From positions 62,001-126,000 of the forward strand of contig PAQY01000017.1 of the NCBI GenBank assembly GCA_002709955.1: 64,000 nucleotides of DNA, written 5' to 3'. The notes below the pieces were generated by a model. The model ran no database searches, had not been told where the DNA came from, and saw nothing but the letters and a program-made list of their open reading frames with translations. The DNA comes from Rhodospirillaceae bacterium (GTDB taxonomy: Bacteria > Pseudomonadota > Alphaproteobacteria > UBA8366 > Aestuariispiraceae). Shown piece after piece: positions 44,249 through 54,430 of this stretch. A program made the translations under genes and the position numbers. How positions within the stretch are numbered: the stretch's first letter is position 1; the number at the start of each line of letters is the position of its first letter.

Positions 44249-45021
44249 TAAGTCAGCTTGCTTGCCGCCGCGATTGTGCCTGTCCTGGCGCTTTGCACAA
44301 GGATCGCACACCCGCCCGTCCCCTTCATCTGATCTGGCGTCAGGGTCAGGCTTGCCGGACCCCCCTGCCAGTTGGAAGACACGGTTTCAATGGATCGAAC
44401 CACGCGGGCATTTACCAGATTTTTGCCGGAATTTTCACCGCGCAACACTTCGGTTTCATGGGGGGCATCAAATCCAATCAACAGCACGTCATAGGAACCC
44501 GTCTCTTGTGGCATGCCATCCAGCGTTATCTGTACGCCGCCCCCGGCTGTGGGGGTTACGGTTATCTGCGGCGGGTTTGACCCCATTTCCCGCATCTGCC
44601 GCTTCATGGCAGCGGCTTCTATTCTGGCTTCTACGGCGCTGCGGCGCGATCCAACCTCGTGGGCGGTGCCATCGATCACCATTTGCGGTGTATAGTTATA
44701 GGCCGATCCCAATAAGGTGTTGTAATGCCGCTGCCGCGCCGTGAAGACCGGGTCCGCAAACGGGTCCTTCCAGCCGATATAGTCCCAGTAATCGACATGA
44801 AATTCCAGGGCCAGAACGTCATCGCGTTCGGTCAGGTCATTCAGAAAGGCTTCTGCCGGGGGGCAGGAACTGCATCCCTGGCTGGTAAATAACTCAACCA
44901 CGACCAAGGGGCGCGCGTCTGCCGCGTCAGTGGTGGTGCTGAACCCTGCCATGCTGCCCGCCGTTACGAGGGATAGGGCAGCCAGAGTGTGTTTCAGAAA
45001 ATGGCGTCGATCATGTGTCAT
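44245..45021 (-). CDS. DUF1223 thioredoxin-like exported protein
   Basis: A 258-aa protein. The N-terminus is a probable Tat signal (MTHDRRHFLKHTLAALSLVT; RRHFLK) with cleavage near TTTDAADA. The DUF1223 domain begins VVVELFTSQGCSSCPPAEAF, a CxxC thioredoxin-like motif, with EFHVDYWDYIGWKDPFADP and YTPQMVIDGTAHEVGSR. The family is periplasmic and of unknown role, possibly in thiol chemistry. It stands alone, convergent with the methyltransferase. Confidence 0.9.
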   Translation of the reverse strand: MTHDRRHFLKHTLAALSLVTAGSMAGFSTTTDAADARPLVVVELFTSQGCSSCPPAEAFLNDLTERDDVLALEFHVDYWDYIGWKDPFADPVFTARQRHYNTLLGSAYNYTPQMVIDGTAHEVGSRRSAVEARIEAAAMKRQMREMGSNPPQITVTPTAGGGVQITLDGMPQETGSYDVLLIGFDAPHETEVLRGENSGKNLVNARVVRSIETVSSNWQGGPASLTLTPDQMKGTGGCAILVQSARTGTIAAASKLTY

Positions 45022-45101
45022 GGCTGGACGATAGGCCGGAACGGCAATCCGCTCGAATCACATCTGGGTGACTGTTGGTTGATCGCGCGCATCGGAATGG
45101 G

Positions 45102-46016
45102 TCAGCCTGATGTAACCTGGACGGAAATCGACAGGGACTGAAATGCCTCCGCGGGGCCATAAAACGACCCTGTGACGGGCAAGGCCTGGGACGGATCGCG
45201 GGTTACCGCCACACGGATCAGATTTGCCCCCCCCGCGATGCCATTGGTTGGATCATATTCGACCCAGCCTGCACCCGGCAGATATACCTGTACCCAGGCA
45301 TGGGTTGCCCCGGCACCACGCAGATGGGCCCCTTCCGGCAGATTTGGATCCTTGAAGGCGGCATCCATAGCGGGATCATACAGATACCCCGACACGAAAC
45401 GCGCGCCCAGTCCAATGGACCGCACGGCCTCCATAAAGAAGAGGGCAAAATCGCGACAGGTGCCGGTGCCACGGTCCATCGTCTCCATGGGTGTCTGGGT
45501 GCCATGGGCATCGCGGGTTTCATAGGTGAATGTGTTGCTGATCGCCTGATTCATGGCCAACAGCGTCTCTGCCGTATTGGGCGCGCTGGTTGGGTCCGTG
45601 CTGTTGACCAGAAATTGCCGTGCCCATTCTGTCAGCTTGTGATCCGGGTCTGGATAGTGGCGTTCCGTACAGCGCCCCAGATCTGCGATCTCGTCATTAT
45701 TATACGGGAAAGGCAGGGTCGTTGCGAAGGAATCAAGGGTGGAAAAATCAGGATAGGACAGTCCGTAATGTTCTATTTTAATGGTGCTTTCGATATCCAG
45801 ATGATCGGCTTCCTCAAGAAAATTCACGCGCGCGATGGAATTTCCAAAGACATCATGGGTCCAGCGAAATTCTGATGCCGGATAGACGGACAAAGAGGCC
45901 TCTATCATGCGCAGGTCGTGGCTGTCGCGGGGCCGCATGGTCAGGGCATGTTCCCCAAACCGGACCGGTCGATCATATCGGTAACTGGTCAGGTGATGGA
46001 CGGTCAGAATTTGCAT
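45102..46016 (-). CDS. Transglutaminase-like protease family protein
   Basis: A 304-aa protein. The N-terminal beta domain starts MQILTVHHLTSYRYDRPVRF; the catalytic Cys is in DRGTGTCRDFALFFMEAVRS, His in GAGATHAWVQVYLPGAGW and Asp in VEYDPTNGI. This is the arrangement of bacterial transglutaminase-fold cysteine peptidases, sometimes beside alpha-E/ATP-grasp genes, which are absent here. The ATG at 46016 is chosen because members begin this way; 46046 is an in-frame alternative. Confidence 0.92.
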   Translation of the reverse strand: MQILTVHHLTSYRYDRPVRFGEHALTMRPRDSHDLRMIEASLSVYPASEFRWTHDVFGNSIARVNFLEEADHLDIESTIKIEHYGLSYPDFSTLDSFATTLPFPYNNDEIADLGRCTERHYPDPDHKLTEWARQFLVNSTDPTSAPNTAETLLAMNQAISNTFTYETRDAHGTQTPMETMDRGTGTCRDFALFFMEAVRSIGLGARFVSGYLYDPAMDAAFKDPNLPEGAHLRGAGATHAWVQVYLPGAGWVEYDPTNGIAGGANLIRVAVTRDPSQALPVTGSFYGPAEAFQSLSISVQVTSG

Positions 46017-46151
46017 GGTATTTCCCAGCGTTATAAAGGAACTCACCCGCGCGGCGGGGAGGGATAATCATTAGCGTCTTATTAACTTCTATATGACAGA
46101 CTTCAATCGTCCATTTGGAAAATTTACGCTTATTATTGTACAGGTATCATC

Positions 46152-47627
46152 ATGACGCAGGTTGCAGAAAAGCCCAGGAAAATCAGTGCCAGTCTGGTCC
46201 GAATGGTTGATGTTGCCCTTCATACGGACGGTAGACAAAACAGCCCGGCCACAAAAGCGATATTGAAGCAGGCGAAAGTTCTTCAGTGCCTTTATCAGAT
46301 AACTGAATTCTTAAATGACTGTAACCGGCCATTCCCTGAAATCATGGCTGAAATCGTTGCCGTGATTCCAAAGGGCTTGCGCCATCCCAAGCATGTCAGC
46401 ATTCGCCTTGATTTCGGCGGCGTCACCTATCTGTCCCCTCATTTTAAATCTTCGCCCTGGATGATGTCTTCTGACATTCACTGTGGTGAAGACAGTGTGG
46501 GACATGTCGATGTTTTTTATTCAGAACCCTCCCTTAACAAGACAGTGCCCAGTTTTACGCCGACAGAACAGACATTATTGTCGGAAATCGCTAAACGGAT
46601 TGGCCAGAATTACGCTGCACGGCATGAAACAGAGGCGCTGAACAACACCGCCAACAGGTTAAGCCTGACCCTTGAAGCGGCGACAGTCGGATTGTTCTAT
46701 CTGGACATAAAGGGTCATTTTTTGAAGGTGAATTCCTGTTTTGCCGATATGCTGGGCTACGCCACAGATGATTTGCTGACGCGATCTCTGGATACGGTAT
46801 TGCCACCCCAGATGCGGGAAACGGACAATCCGCTCCATCACATTCTGCATGGGGATACGGGGGAACCCTATCATGTAACCTGTGACTTTGTCTGTGCGAA
46901 CGGATCGCATTTTTCTGGCGACATGTCGTTACGGTTGGAACAGACAAAGGATGGCGGCATCGATTGCGTAATCGGATCCGTCAGCAAAAGAAGCAATGGC
47001 CCGGATAGCGCAGAAAATGAAGCGCGGATGCAGGCGCATTTGCGCAGCGCGGAAATTGAGATCGTGACCGTCTTGGCCAGGGCACAGGCGCATCGGGACC
47101 CTTATACATCGGATCACCAGGACCGCGTTGCCAAACTGGCCGTCTCCATTGGCCGCCAGATGGGCATGCGAGGGATCCAGCTGAAGAATCTGGAATTGGG
47201 TGCACGTATCCATGATATTGGGAAATTGGATATTCCCTCAGACATCCTCAGCAAGCCAGGTGCGTTGACGCCGCAGGAATATGACCTGATCAAGACCCAC
47301 AGCGCCATGGGCAGCGATATTGTCGCCAGCGCCATTCTTTCGCCTGTTATTCAGGATATTATTCTGCATCATCACGAGCGCTGGGATGGGACCGGATACC
47401 CGGATGGTCTGGTGGGGACAGAAATTTCATTGGAATCGCGCATTGTTGCGGTTGCCGATACCTTGGAATCCATCACCTCTCATCGGCCCTATCGACCGGG
47501 TCGTGGATTGAGGATTGCGCTGGATATCATCAGAGAAGAAAAAGGCCGCCTGCTGGATCCAGACGTCGTAGAAGTCTGCATCGCGATGGGTGAAGAAGGC
47601 TATTTTGATTGGCTTATCGTTCAGTAA
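46152..47627 (+). CDS. PAS/HD-GYP domain protein (probable c-di-GMP phosphodiesterase)
   Basis: A 491-aa protein. Residues about 30-165 form a GAF-like region (PKGLRHPKHVSIRLDFGG), about 170-285 a PAS domain (ATVGLFYLDIKGHFLKVNSC) and about 300-490 an HD-GYP domain: HDIGKLDIPSDILSKPG, HHHERWDGTGYPDGLVG and the final Asp in VADTLESITSHRPYR. HHERWDGTGYP keeps the GYP residues, so c-di-GMP hydrolysis is expected. No membrane helix is seen; a cytoplasmic sensor is likely. Confidence 0.92.
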   Translation: MTQVAEKPRKISASLVRMVDVALHTDGRQNSPATKAILKQAKVLQCLYQITEFLNDCNRPFPEIMAEIVAVIPKGLRHPKHVSIRLDFGGVTYLSPHFKSSPWMMSSDIHCGEDSVGHVDVFYSEPSLNKTVPSFTPTEQTLLSEIAKRIGQNYAARHETEALNNTANRLSLTLEAATVGLFYLDIKGHFLKVNSCFADMLGYATDDLLTRSLDTVLPPQMRETDNPLHHILHGDTGEPYHVTCDFVCANGSHFSGDMSLRLEQTKDGGIDCVIGSVSKRSNGPDSAENEARMQAHLRSAEIEIVTVLARAQAHRDPYTSDHQDRVAKLAVSIGRQMGMRGIQLKNLELGARIHDIGKLDIPSDILSKPGALTPQEYDLIKTHSAMGSDIVASAILSPVIQDIILHHHERWDGTGYPDGLVGTEISLESRIVAVADTLESITSHRPYRPGRGLRIALDIIREEKGRLLDPDVVEVCIAMGEEGYFDWLIVQ

Positions 47628-47686
47628 GGGCCCCAATATCCCAAGGGATTGAGGCACCGCCTTCGAATTGAGATTTGAAAAGGAAA

Positions 47687-47710
47687 GGGGCGGGCCAATT
47701 GGCCCACCCC
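47687..47710 (-). terminator. Terminator after acnA
   Basis: GGGGCGGGCC (47687-47696), AATT and GGCCCACCCC (47701-47710) pair over 10 positions with one mismatch on the plus strand; on the minus strand that position is a G-T pair and the hairpin is followed by TTTCCTTTT. Confidence 0.75.
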
Positions 47711-47737
47711 TGCTTTACGATTCCACTCAATTCAATG

Positions 47738-50431
47738 TTAAGCCGACTTGCTCTCCGCAATCAGGTTGCGCAGTACATATTGCAACACACCGCCATGGCG
47801 ATAGTAGTCGATCTCTCCCGCTGTATCGATGCGGCAGGTCAGGGCGACTTTCTCGCTGGCACCATCCTTGCGGTGGATAACCAGGGTAACATCCTGGCGG
47901 GGCTTCAGATTGGCGTCGATATCGATCAAATCGAAGGTTTCAGATCCATCCAGCTTCAAAGACTGCCAATTGGTGCCTTCCTTGAACTGTAACGGAAGAA
48001 CGCCCATGCCAACCAGATTGGACCGGTGGATACGTTCAAAACTTTCCACGATAACGGCCTTAACACCCAACAGATTGGTGCCCTTTGCCGCCCAGTCGCG
48101 CGATGACCCGGTGCCGTATTCCTTGCCCCCGAAAATAACCAATGGGGTGCCGTCTTCCTTGTATTTCATCGCCGCATCATAAACCGACATCTGCTCACCA
48201 GACGGCATGAAACGGGTGAAGCCCCCTTCAACGCCGTCAACCATGGCATTGCGAATGCGGATATTGGCGAAGGTGCCACGCATCATCACTTCATGATTGC
48301 CCCGGCGAGAGCCATAGGAGTTAAAGTCCTTCGGGCGAACCTGACGTTCGGTCAGATACTGGCCTGCGGGCGTATCGGGTTTGAAAGAGCCTGCTGGTGA
48401 GATGTGGTCCGTTGTCACGGAATCACCCAGGATCAACAAGGGGCGTGCGCCCTTGATTTCAACCGGATCAGACGGTTCAGGGGCCATATCTTCAAAATAG
48501 GGCGGGTGCTGAACATAGGTTGACCCATCATTCCATTCATAGGTTTCGCCGCCTGTGACGTCGATGGCCTGCCATTGCGGCGTGCCTTGGAAGACATTGC
48601 CATAGCGGCTTTGGAACATGGCCGGGGTCAGGCATTGCTGAACGGTTTCCAGGATTTCGTGATTGGTCGGCCAGATATCTTTCAGATAAACCAGATTGCC
48701 ATCACTGTCTTCTCCCAGGGGATCGCTGGCGACATTGATTTTCACATTCCCAGCCAGCGCATAGGCAACAACCAGGGGCGGGGATGCCAGATAGTTGGCG
48801 CGGGTTTGCGGGCTGACACGGCCTTCGAAATTGCGGTTACCAGACAAGACAGCGGCGGTGACCAGGTCCCCCTCATCAATCGCGTCTGAAATCGCTTCTG
48901 GCAGAGGACCGGAATTCCCAATGCAGGTCGTGCAGCCATAGCCCACCAGATCAAAGCCCAGCGCGTCCAGATCGGCTTGCAATCCTGCTTTTTCCAGATA
49001 GTCGGTCACGACCTGGGATCCAGGTGCCAGGGAGGTCTTGACCCATGGCTTGACCGACAGGCCCTTTTGGCGGGCCTTGCGGGCGACCAGACCGGCGGCG
49101 ACCAGCACGGCAGGGGTTGACGTATTGGTGCAGGATGTGATCGCGGCAATCACAACGGACCCGTCTTGCAGTTTATAGTCTTCCCCTGCGACGGCGGTCG
49201 CATTGTCGGAATGGCCGCGCTCTTTAAAGACGCCCTTAATATTCTCTGGCATATTGGACAGGGCGACGCGATCCTGCGGACGTTTTGGTCCGGCAAGCGA
49301 CGGCTCAACGACATCCAGGTCCAGCGACAAGGATTCGGTAAAGACCGGCTCGACAGAGCCTGCTTCCCGCCACATGCCCTGGGCGCGCGCATAGGCTTCG
49401 GTCAGGGCAATTTCATCGGCGTCGCGGCCGGTAAAGGTCAGATAGCGGATGGTTTCAGCGTCAATCGGGAAAATCCCACAGGTCGCGCCATATTCAGGGG
49501 CCATATTGGCGATGGTCGCGCGGTCGGCCAGGGTCAGGCTGTCCAGCCCGTCGCCATAGAATTCAACGAATTTCCCAACCACGCCCTTTTTGCGCAGCAT
49601 CTGGGTGACGGTCAGAACCAGGTCGGTTGCGGTCATGCCTTCTTTCAGGCGGCCCGTCAGCTTGAAGCCGACAACTTCCGGGATCAGCATCGTAACAGGC
49701 TGTCCCAGCATCGCGGCTTCGGCCTCAATCCCGCCACCACCCCAGCCCAGCACTCCCAGGCCATTGACCATGGTCGTATGGCTGTCGGTGCCAACCAATG
49801 TATCGGGATAGGCAATTTCGGCGCTGCCGGTTTTCTCTGTTGAAGACCAGACGCCACGGGCCAGATATTCCACATTCACCTGGTGGCAAATGCCGGTGCC
49901 GGGGGGCACGACGCGGAAATTGTCAAATGCGGTCTGGCCCCAGCGCAGGAACTCATAGCGTTCCCCATTGCGCTCAAACTCCAGATCCACATTCTTCTTA
50001 AAAGCATCCGGACCGCCGAAATAATCCACCATAACGGAATGGTCGATCACCAGATCACAGGGCGATAGGGGATTAATCTTTTGCGGGTCACCGCCCATTT
50101 TCACCATTGCGTCCCGCATCGCGGCCAAATCAACGACGGCGGGCACACCGGTGAAATCCTGCATCAGCACGCGCGCGGGGCGATAGGCGATTTCACGGTC
50201 CGAGGATTTTGTCTTCAACCACGCGGCCATCGCCTTGATGTCGTCCACGGTCACGCTGTGCGCATCTTCAAATCGCAGCAGGTTTTCCAGCAGAACCTTC
50301 AGTGAAAAAGGCAGCGTGCTGACATCTCCGATTTGATCCTTTGCCGCATCCAGCGCGTAATAATCGTATTTCTTCTTGCCGACGGTAAGGGTGCGGCGCG
50401 TTTTCAGGCTGTCGTGGCCGGTCATTGTCAT
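47738..50431 (-). CDS. acnA: Aconitate hydratase A
   Basis: An 897-aa aconitase. The [4Fe-4S] cysteines are in AITSCTNTS and [49 protein letters not shown] and the C-terminal swivel segment [20 protein letters not shown] are conserved. It isomerises citrate in the TCA cycle; apo-AcnA can bind RNA in some bacteria. The ATG at 50431 follows AAGGGAGAG; an upstream in-frame ATG lacks a ribosome-binding site. The gene has its own promoter with an embedded palindrome. Confidence 0.97.
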   Translation of the reverse strand: MTMTGHDSLKTRRTLTVGKKKYDYYALDAAKDQIGDVSTLPFSLKVLLENLLRFEDAHSVTVDDIKAMAAWLKTKSSDREIAYRPARVLMQDFTGVPAVVDLAAMRDAMVKMGGDPQKINPLSPCDLVIDHSVMVDYFGGPDAFKKNVDLEFERNGERYEFLRWGQTAFDNFRVVPPGTGICHQVNVEYLARGVWSSTEKTGSAEIAYPDTLVGTDSHTTMVNGLGVLGWGGGGIEAEAAMLGQPVTMLIPEVVGFKLTGRLKEGMTATDLVLTVTQMLRKKGVVGKFVEFYGDGLDSLTLADRATIANMAPEYGATCGIFPIDAETIRYLTFTGRDADEIALTEAYARAQGMWREAGSVEPVFTESLSLDLDVVEPSLAGPKRPQDRVALSNMPENIKGVFKERGHSDNATAVAGEDYKLQDGSVVIAAITSCTNTSTPAVLVAAGLVARKARQKGLSVKPWVKTSLAPGSQVVTDYLEKAGLQADLDALGFDLVGYGCTTCIGNSGPLPEAISDAIDEGDLVTAAVLSGNRNFEGRVSPQTRANYLASPPLVVAYALAGNVKINVASDPLGEDSDGNLVYLKDIWPTNHEILETVQQCLTPAMFQSRYGNVFQGTPQWQAIDVTGGETYEWNDGSTYVQHPPYFEDMAPEPSDPVEIKGARPLLILGDSVTTDHISPAGSFKPDTPAGQYLTERQVRPKDFNSYGSRRGNHEVMMRGTFANIRIRNAMVDGVEGGFTRFMPSGEQMSVYDAAMKYKEDGTPLVIFGGKEYGTGSSRDWAAKGTNLLGVKAVIVESFERIHRSNLVGMGVLPLQFKEGTNWQSLKLDGSETFDLIDIDANLKPRQDVTLVIHRKDGASEKVALTCRIDTAGEIDYYRHGGVLQYVLRNLIAESKSA

Positions 50432-50962
50432 GGTGATGAACTCTCCCTTGAAAGAAAGAAACGGGTGGGAGGCGGGCAATCACGCTTTTCAACCCATTTG
50501 GGTCAGAAAAAGGCCCAGGCGTCCCCCCGGCAAATTTTATATGCGTGCGGGTTATACTGCATTGCAGTGTAGGGGAACAATGATCAAATTTAAATGGGTC
50601 TATAATTTGGCCTAAATCCGCGAAATCAGGCTGTGTTTTTGGGCTTTGGCGGGTCAATCATAGGTGGATTGATTTTTTTTGAATAAGTGGTGCGATTTTT
50701 ATTGCAGAATTCCCGAATAACGGTATGTTGAATGCACTTCTGCCGTGTATACGGGGCCGGGTTGTTCGTTTTCATATCGTTGTCTTGAAACGAATGACTG
50801 TCCAAAGGCTCTATACTTTCTGGCAGCGCCGAACATGTATCGGCTTCAACATCGCCACTTATAATGATCGTTATTCGATCCTGTGTGTTGCTGTATGGTT
50901 TTGCCATGCATGGACCCAGTTGTGATCAGTGGCTCTTCTCATCAATAAATCAGGAGATTACT
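50432..50962. other. 531-bp AT-rich divergent intergenic region
   Basis: Separates acnA (minus) from the XRE gene (plus). It contains the acnA promoter and operator candidate (50551-50580), a perfect TATAAT at about 50860-50865 suitable for the XRE gene without a good -35, and no convincing coding sequence; a 93-codon minus-strand frame at 50626-50907 has no ribosome-binding site or recognisable domain. Confidence 0.5.
50551..50580 (-). promoter_or_regulatory. acnA promoter with internal palindrome
   Basis: On the minus strand TTGTTC (50580-50575), an 18-base spacer and TATAAC (50556-50551). The spacer holds ACTGCA-T-TGCAGT (50556-50568), a perfect 6-bp inverted repeat around one base, touching the -10 box. 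A repressor bound there would block RNA polymerase. Confidence 0.45.
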
Positions 50963-51331
50963 ATGCCACATCCTACGGATGTTTTTGTTGGCCGTCGTGT
51001 ACGTGAAGCCCGTGTTGCCAAAGGGATGTCCCAAACAGATTTGGGTGACCGGTTGGGTGTCAGCTTTCAGCAGGTTCAGAAATATGAGAAGGGCACCAAT
51101 CGCGTTGGGGCCAGCCGTTTGCTGCAAACCGCTCAGGCATTGACCGTTCCGGTTGAATATTTTTTCGACGGCGTCGATGAAACCCATACCGATGATGCGC
51201 CCAGCAACGCGAAGCTGTCCCGCAAGGCAATTGCGACGGCAACGAAACTGCATCAAATTCCTGATGATGCGATGCGCCGTGAAATCATCCGTCTGATTGA
51301 TGTTGCCTCAGAAATTCGGATGGCCAGCTAA
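50963..51331 (+). CDS. XRE-family helix-turn-helix regulator (second paralogue)
   Basis: A 122-aa protein, HTH at about residues 8-65: VGRRVREARVAKGMSQTDLG and FQQVQKYEKGTNRVGASRLL. It is clearly related to the lnt-metK-linked regulator at 4424-4915. The C-terminal half is helical (DDAMRREIIRLIDVASEIRM). Small HTH proteins of this form are abundant in Rhodospirillales and Rhizobiales. The ATG at 50963 follows CAGGAGA. Targets unknown; it is divergent from acnA with a long gap. Confidence 0.9.
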   Translation: MPHPTDVFVGRRVREARVAKGMSQTDLGDRLGVSFQQVQKYEKGTNRVGASRLLQTAQALTVPVEYFFDGVDETHTDDAPSNAKLSRKAIATATKLHQIPDDAMRREIIRLIDVASEIRMAS

Positions 51332-51352
51332 AAATCTCGGGTCGATGACGAC

Positions 51353-51389
51353 AAAAAAAGGACCGTGATGTATTTCCCGGTCCTTTTTT
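51353..51389. terminator. Bidirectional terminator between XRE gene and dxs
   Basis: AAAAAAAGGACCG (51353-51365) and CGGTCCTTTTTT (51378-51389): a 5-6 bp GC stem extended by A/T pairs, with T-runs in both directions. It serves the converging XRE gene and dxs. Confidence 0.85.
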
Positions 51390-51425
51390 GCTGTGAATCG
51401 TGTTGATCTGTCGCGGCTCTTTGGG

Positions 51426-53432
51426 TCAGTCTAGGGCGTCAACGCGGGCAAGCCGTGCGCGACGATCCACCGGCCGCAGGGCCTCAATAGCGCGCGTTAC
51501 AATGCTTTTCGCATCCAGTTGCGCCCGGGCGATCTGGTTTGTCTGGCTGTCATGGTCGACAAAGAAGTCCGGCATATACAGCGGTGCGAAGTTGCGCATG
51601 TTCACGGATAACCGCTGACGGGCAATGCTGTCCAATACCAGGCTGGCGAACCCCCCGGATGACCCTTCTTCGATGGTCACAACGGCGGCATGATTGGCAA
51701 ACAGGCGCGCGACAAGATCATCATCAATGGGTTTTGCAAATCGTGCATCCGCGACCGTGGTGGGAAATCCAAGGCCATTGAGCATTTCTCCCGCCGCCAG
51801 GGCGTCTTGCAGACGGGTGCCATAGGATAGCAGGGCAATCGCGCTGCCTTCTGTCAGGATCCGACCGCGCCCGATGGGCAGGACCTCTCCCCGATCCGGC
51901 AGGGCCAGGCCGACACCGTCGCCACGCGGATATCGGAAGGCAGAGGGGCGGTCATCAATCTGTGCGGCGGTGGCCACCATATGCATCAGTTCCACCTCGT
52001 CTGAGGGGGCCATCAGTACAAAGCCCGGCAAACACCCCAGATAGGATATGTCATAAGACCCCTGATGCGTGACACCGTCCGCCCCGACCATGCCTGCGCG
52101 ATCAATGGCAAACCGCACGGGCAGCCGTTGGATCGCGATGTCGTGAACTATCTGGTCATAGCCGCGCTGCAGGAATGTCGAATAGATCGCCGCAAAAGGC
52201 TTCATCCCCTCACAGGCCAGGCCGCCACAGAATGTCACCGCATGCTGTTCCGCGATTCCGGCATCAAAGGTGCGATCCGGGAAGACCTTGCCGAATTTAT
52301 CCAGGCCCGTGCCCGACGGCATGGCTGCAGAAATGGCACATATCCGATCATCTGCTTTCGCTTCTTCGATCAAGGCCTTGGCAAAAACATTTGTATAGCT
52401 TGGCGCTTTTGGTTGTGCTTTTTCCTGCGCGCCGCTGGCGATATCGAATTTTGATACCCCGTGATACTTACAGCCCGATTTCATGGCCGGGCCATAGCCT
52501 TTGCCTTTCTCCGTGATCACATGCAACAGCACGGGACCATCGGTCCAGGCCTTTGCCTGTTCCAGAACCAGGACCATTTCATCCACATCATGACCATCAA
52601 AGGGCCCGGCATAGTGGACGCCCAGATCGTCAAACAATGTTGCGGATGGGGCAAAAGAGGGCAGTTGCGTGACCTTAAGGGCGGCATCGCGGGCCGCCTT
52701 GTCCGGCATATGGTTTCGCAGATGGGTCAGAAAATGCTGCAGCGCGCCTGCGGGTGGGGCAATCGACATATTGTTGTCGTTCAGGATGGTGATCAGGCGG
52801 CGTCTCTGGGCACCGGCATTATTCAGCCCCTCATAGGCCATCCCACCGGTGATTGCGCCGTCGCCAACAACAGCCACTATGTGATTGTTATGTCCCTTGA
52901 AATCCCGTGCCGTGGCGAATCCCAGGCCTGCGGATATCGCAGTGGAACTGTGCGCCGCGCCAAACGGGTCAAAGACACTTTCTTTGCGATTTGTGAAACC
53001 GGACAGACCGCCCCCCTTGCGTATTGTACGCATGGCGTCGCGACGACCCGTCAGAATTTTATGGGGATAACATTGGTGGCTGACATCCCAAATAATCTTA
53101 TCCTGAGGCGTATCCAGTGTGAAATGCAGGGCGACGGTTAATTCCACAACGCCCAGGCCCGCCCCCAGATGCCCCCCGGTTTCTGAAACAATATCGATCA
53201 CGTCCTGGCGTAGGGCGTCACAGATTTCAGACAGATGTTTGCGGTCATGCAGCCGCAGATCATAGGGGGTCGCAATGCCATCCAGAAGCGTTGATTTCAA
53301 TCCGACCGGGGGACCAATCTGACCACTCTGCGCCGCTGTTCGTCCTGGCTTTCCGCGCTGCATGTTCATTGCTTTGTCCATCCCCGCATTGCCTGTCCGG
53401 TCGTACCGGATTTTATCGCTCCGTGATCCCAT
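51426..53432 (-). CDS. dxs: 1-deoxy-D-xylulose-5-phosphate synthase
   Basis: A protein of up to 668 aa; DXS is usually 620-645, so the true start may be the Met 17 codons in (53381). Thiamine diphosphate motif VGDGAITGGMAYEGLNNAG, HIGAGLG-type loop (ETGGHLGAGLGVVELTVALH), HKILTGRRDAM and the transketolase central domain with EQHAVTFCGGLA are present. It condenses pyruvate and glyceraldehyde 3-phosphate in the first step of the MEP isoprenoid pathway. The usual neighbours xseB and ispA are not here. Confidence 0.96.
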   Translation of the reverse strand: MGSRSDKIRYDRTGNAGMDKAMNMQRGKPGRTAAQSGQIGPPVGLKSTLLDGIATPYDLRLHDRKHLSEICDALRQDVIDIVSETGGHLGAGLGVVELTVALHFTLDTPQDKIIWDVSHQCYPHKILTGRRDAMRTIRKGGGLSGFTNRKESVFDPFGAAHSSTAISAGLGFATARDFKGHNNHIVAVVGDGAITGGMAYEGLNNAGAQRRRLITILNDNNMSIAPPAGALQHFLTHLRNHMPDKAARDAALKVTQLPSFAPSATLFDDLGVHYAGPFDGHDVDEMVLVLEQAKAWTDGPVLLHVITEKGKGYGPAMKSGCKYHGVSKFDIASGAQEKAQPKAPSYTNVFAKALIEEAKADDRICAISAAMPSGTGLDKFGKVFPDRTFDAGIAEQHAVTFCGGLACEGMKPFAAIYSTFLQRGYDQIVHDIAIQRLPVRFAIDRAGMVGADGVTHQGSYDISYLGCLPGFVLMAPSDEVELMHMVATAAQIDDRPSAFRYPRGDGVGLALPDRGEVLPIGRGRILTEGSAIALLSYGTRLQDALAAGEMLNGLGFPTTVADARFAKPIDDDLVARLFANHAAVVTIEEGSSGGFASLVLDSIARQRLSVNMRNFAPLYMPDFFVDHDSQTNQIARAQLDAKSIVTRAIEALRPVDRRARLARVDALD

Positions 53433-53628
53433 CGATACAGTCGCAATAGACCATTATCGAACAGTTCCGGACCTTTGAGACGGGGTTTCAGTCGTTATGA
53501 CAGACTTTCAGACACCGCCATGGTTCAGGCATTAAACGGTGTTGTCGTTAAAATGTAAAGTAAGATTTACGTAAACTAAAATTGACACATTGCATCTGAA
53601 GGTGATCGCCTGCACCAGTTCAACAGAA

Positions 53629-53661
53629 ATGAACCGATCGGACAGCGCCCGATCGGTTCAT
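53629..53661 (-). terminator. Terminator after the cytochrome c gene
   Basis: ATGAACCGATCGG (53629-53641) and CCGATCGGTTCAT (53649-53661) form a perfect 13-bp stem around a 7-base loop; on the minus strand TTCTG follows. Confidence 0.65.
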
Positions 53662-53693
53662 GGTTCTGCACTATTTTCGACTATCCAGACGCC

Positions 53694-54116
53694 TTATTGT
53701 GCGGCGGCTTTCAGATAGGCAATAACGTCCATGCGTTCATCTTCTTTCTTCAGCTTAAAGGCCATTTTGGTGCGACCAGGCGCATCTTTGCCCTGATCTT
53801 TCAAATAGCCTTCAAGGAAAGCCTGGGGGTCTTCCAGATAGTTGAAGATGTTTTCTTCCGTCCACACCAGACCGGCTTCTTCTGCGGCATGGTTGATCTT
53901 GGAATACCGGTAATCTTCAATTTGGCTGGCAGGCCGACCAACGATTCCATACAGGGAAGGTCCGACCTTGTTTGTGCCTTCTTCAACTGAATGACAGGCC
54001 ATGCATTTCTTGAATACTTTCTCACCCTTGGCGGCATCCCCTTCGGCCAGTGCCTGGCTGCTGAGAAGCAGAACGGATGCTCCAAATGCGAAACCGATCT
54101 TGCGGATCGTGCTCAT
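53694..54116 (-). CDS. Periplasmic c-type cytochrome (c2/c550-like)
   Basis: A 140-aa protein. A signal peptide ends after ALA at residue 24; the heme site is CMACH (Cys38, Cys41, His42). GPSLYGIVGRPASQIEDYRY and the axial Met in RTKMAFKLKKEDERMDVIAY match class I cytochromes of the c2 family, which carry electrons between complex III and oxidases or reaction centres. A GGGAG ribosome-binding site precedes the ATG. Confidence 0.93.
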   Translation of the reverse strand: MSTIRKIGFAFGASVLLLSSQALAEGDAAKGEKVFKKCMACHSVEEGTNKVGPSLYGIVGRPASQIEDYRYSKINHAAEEAGLVWTEENIFNYLEDPQAFLEGYLKDQGKDAPGRTKMAFKLKKEDERMDVIAYLKAAAQ

Positions 54117-54430
54117 ACCGTATCACTCCCACCTAAATTTTGTGCCCTGTAAATCGGGGCACATATGATTGTTGATGATTGGTCATATAATCCGACACCC
54201 CATAGCGTCCAGTGTAAATGTAATCTGACAGTTACAGTGTAGCGCTCTGAATGGGGCAGAAATTTGGCAGTAGTATAAAAGTGCGCCTGCGACATATCCA
54301 GCGCTGGTTCACGGGGTTCCAACACGATAGTCTTGAATTGAACCGAATTGGAAAATCATGGAAACAATCTCAAAAGCCCCTTGAAACTGGGGTTTATGGA
54401 GAAAGCTTCGTGATAGGGGAGATGTGGATA
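54117..54430. other. 314-bp divergent region between cytochrome c and cupin genes
   Basis: Holds both promoters. The reading frame of the cupin gene is open upstream to 54251 but the added residues are not family-like, so it is left non-coding. No repeat or strong hairpin seen. Confidence 0.4.

Noticed and set aside
50626..50907. 93-codon minus-strand frame upstream of acnA
   Set aside because: No ribosome-binding site, no domain and low-complexity AT-rich sequence; it overlaps the probable regulatory region.
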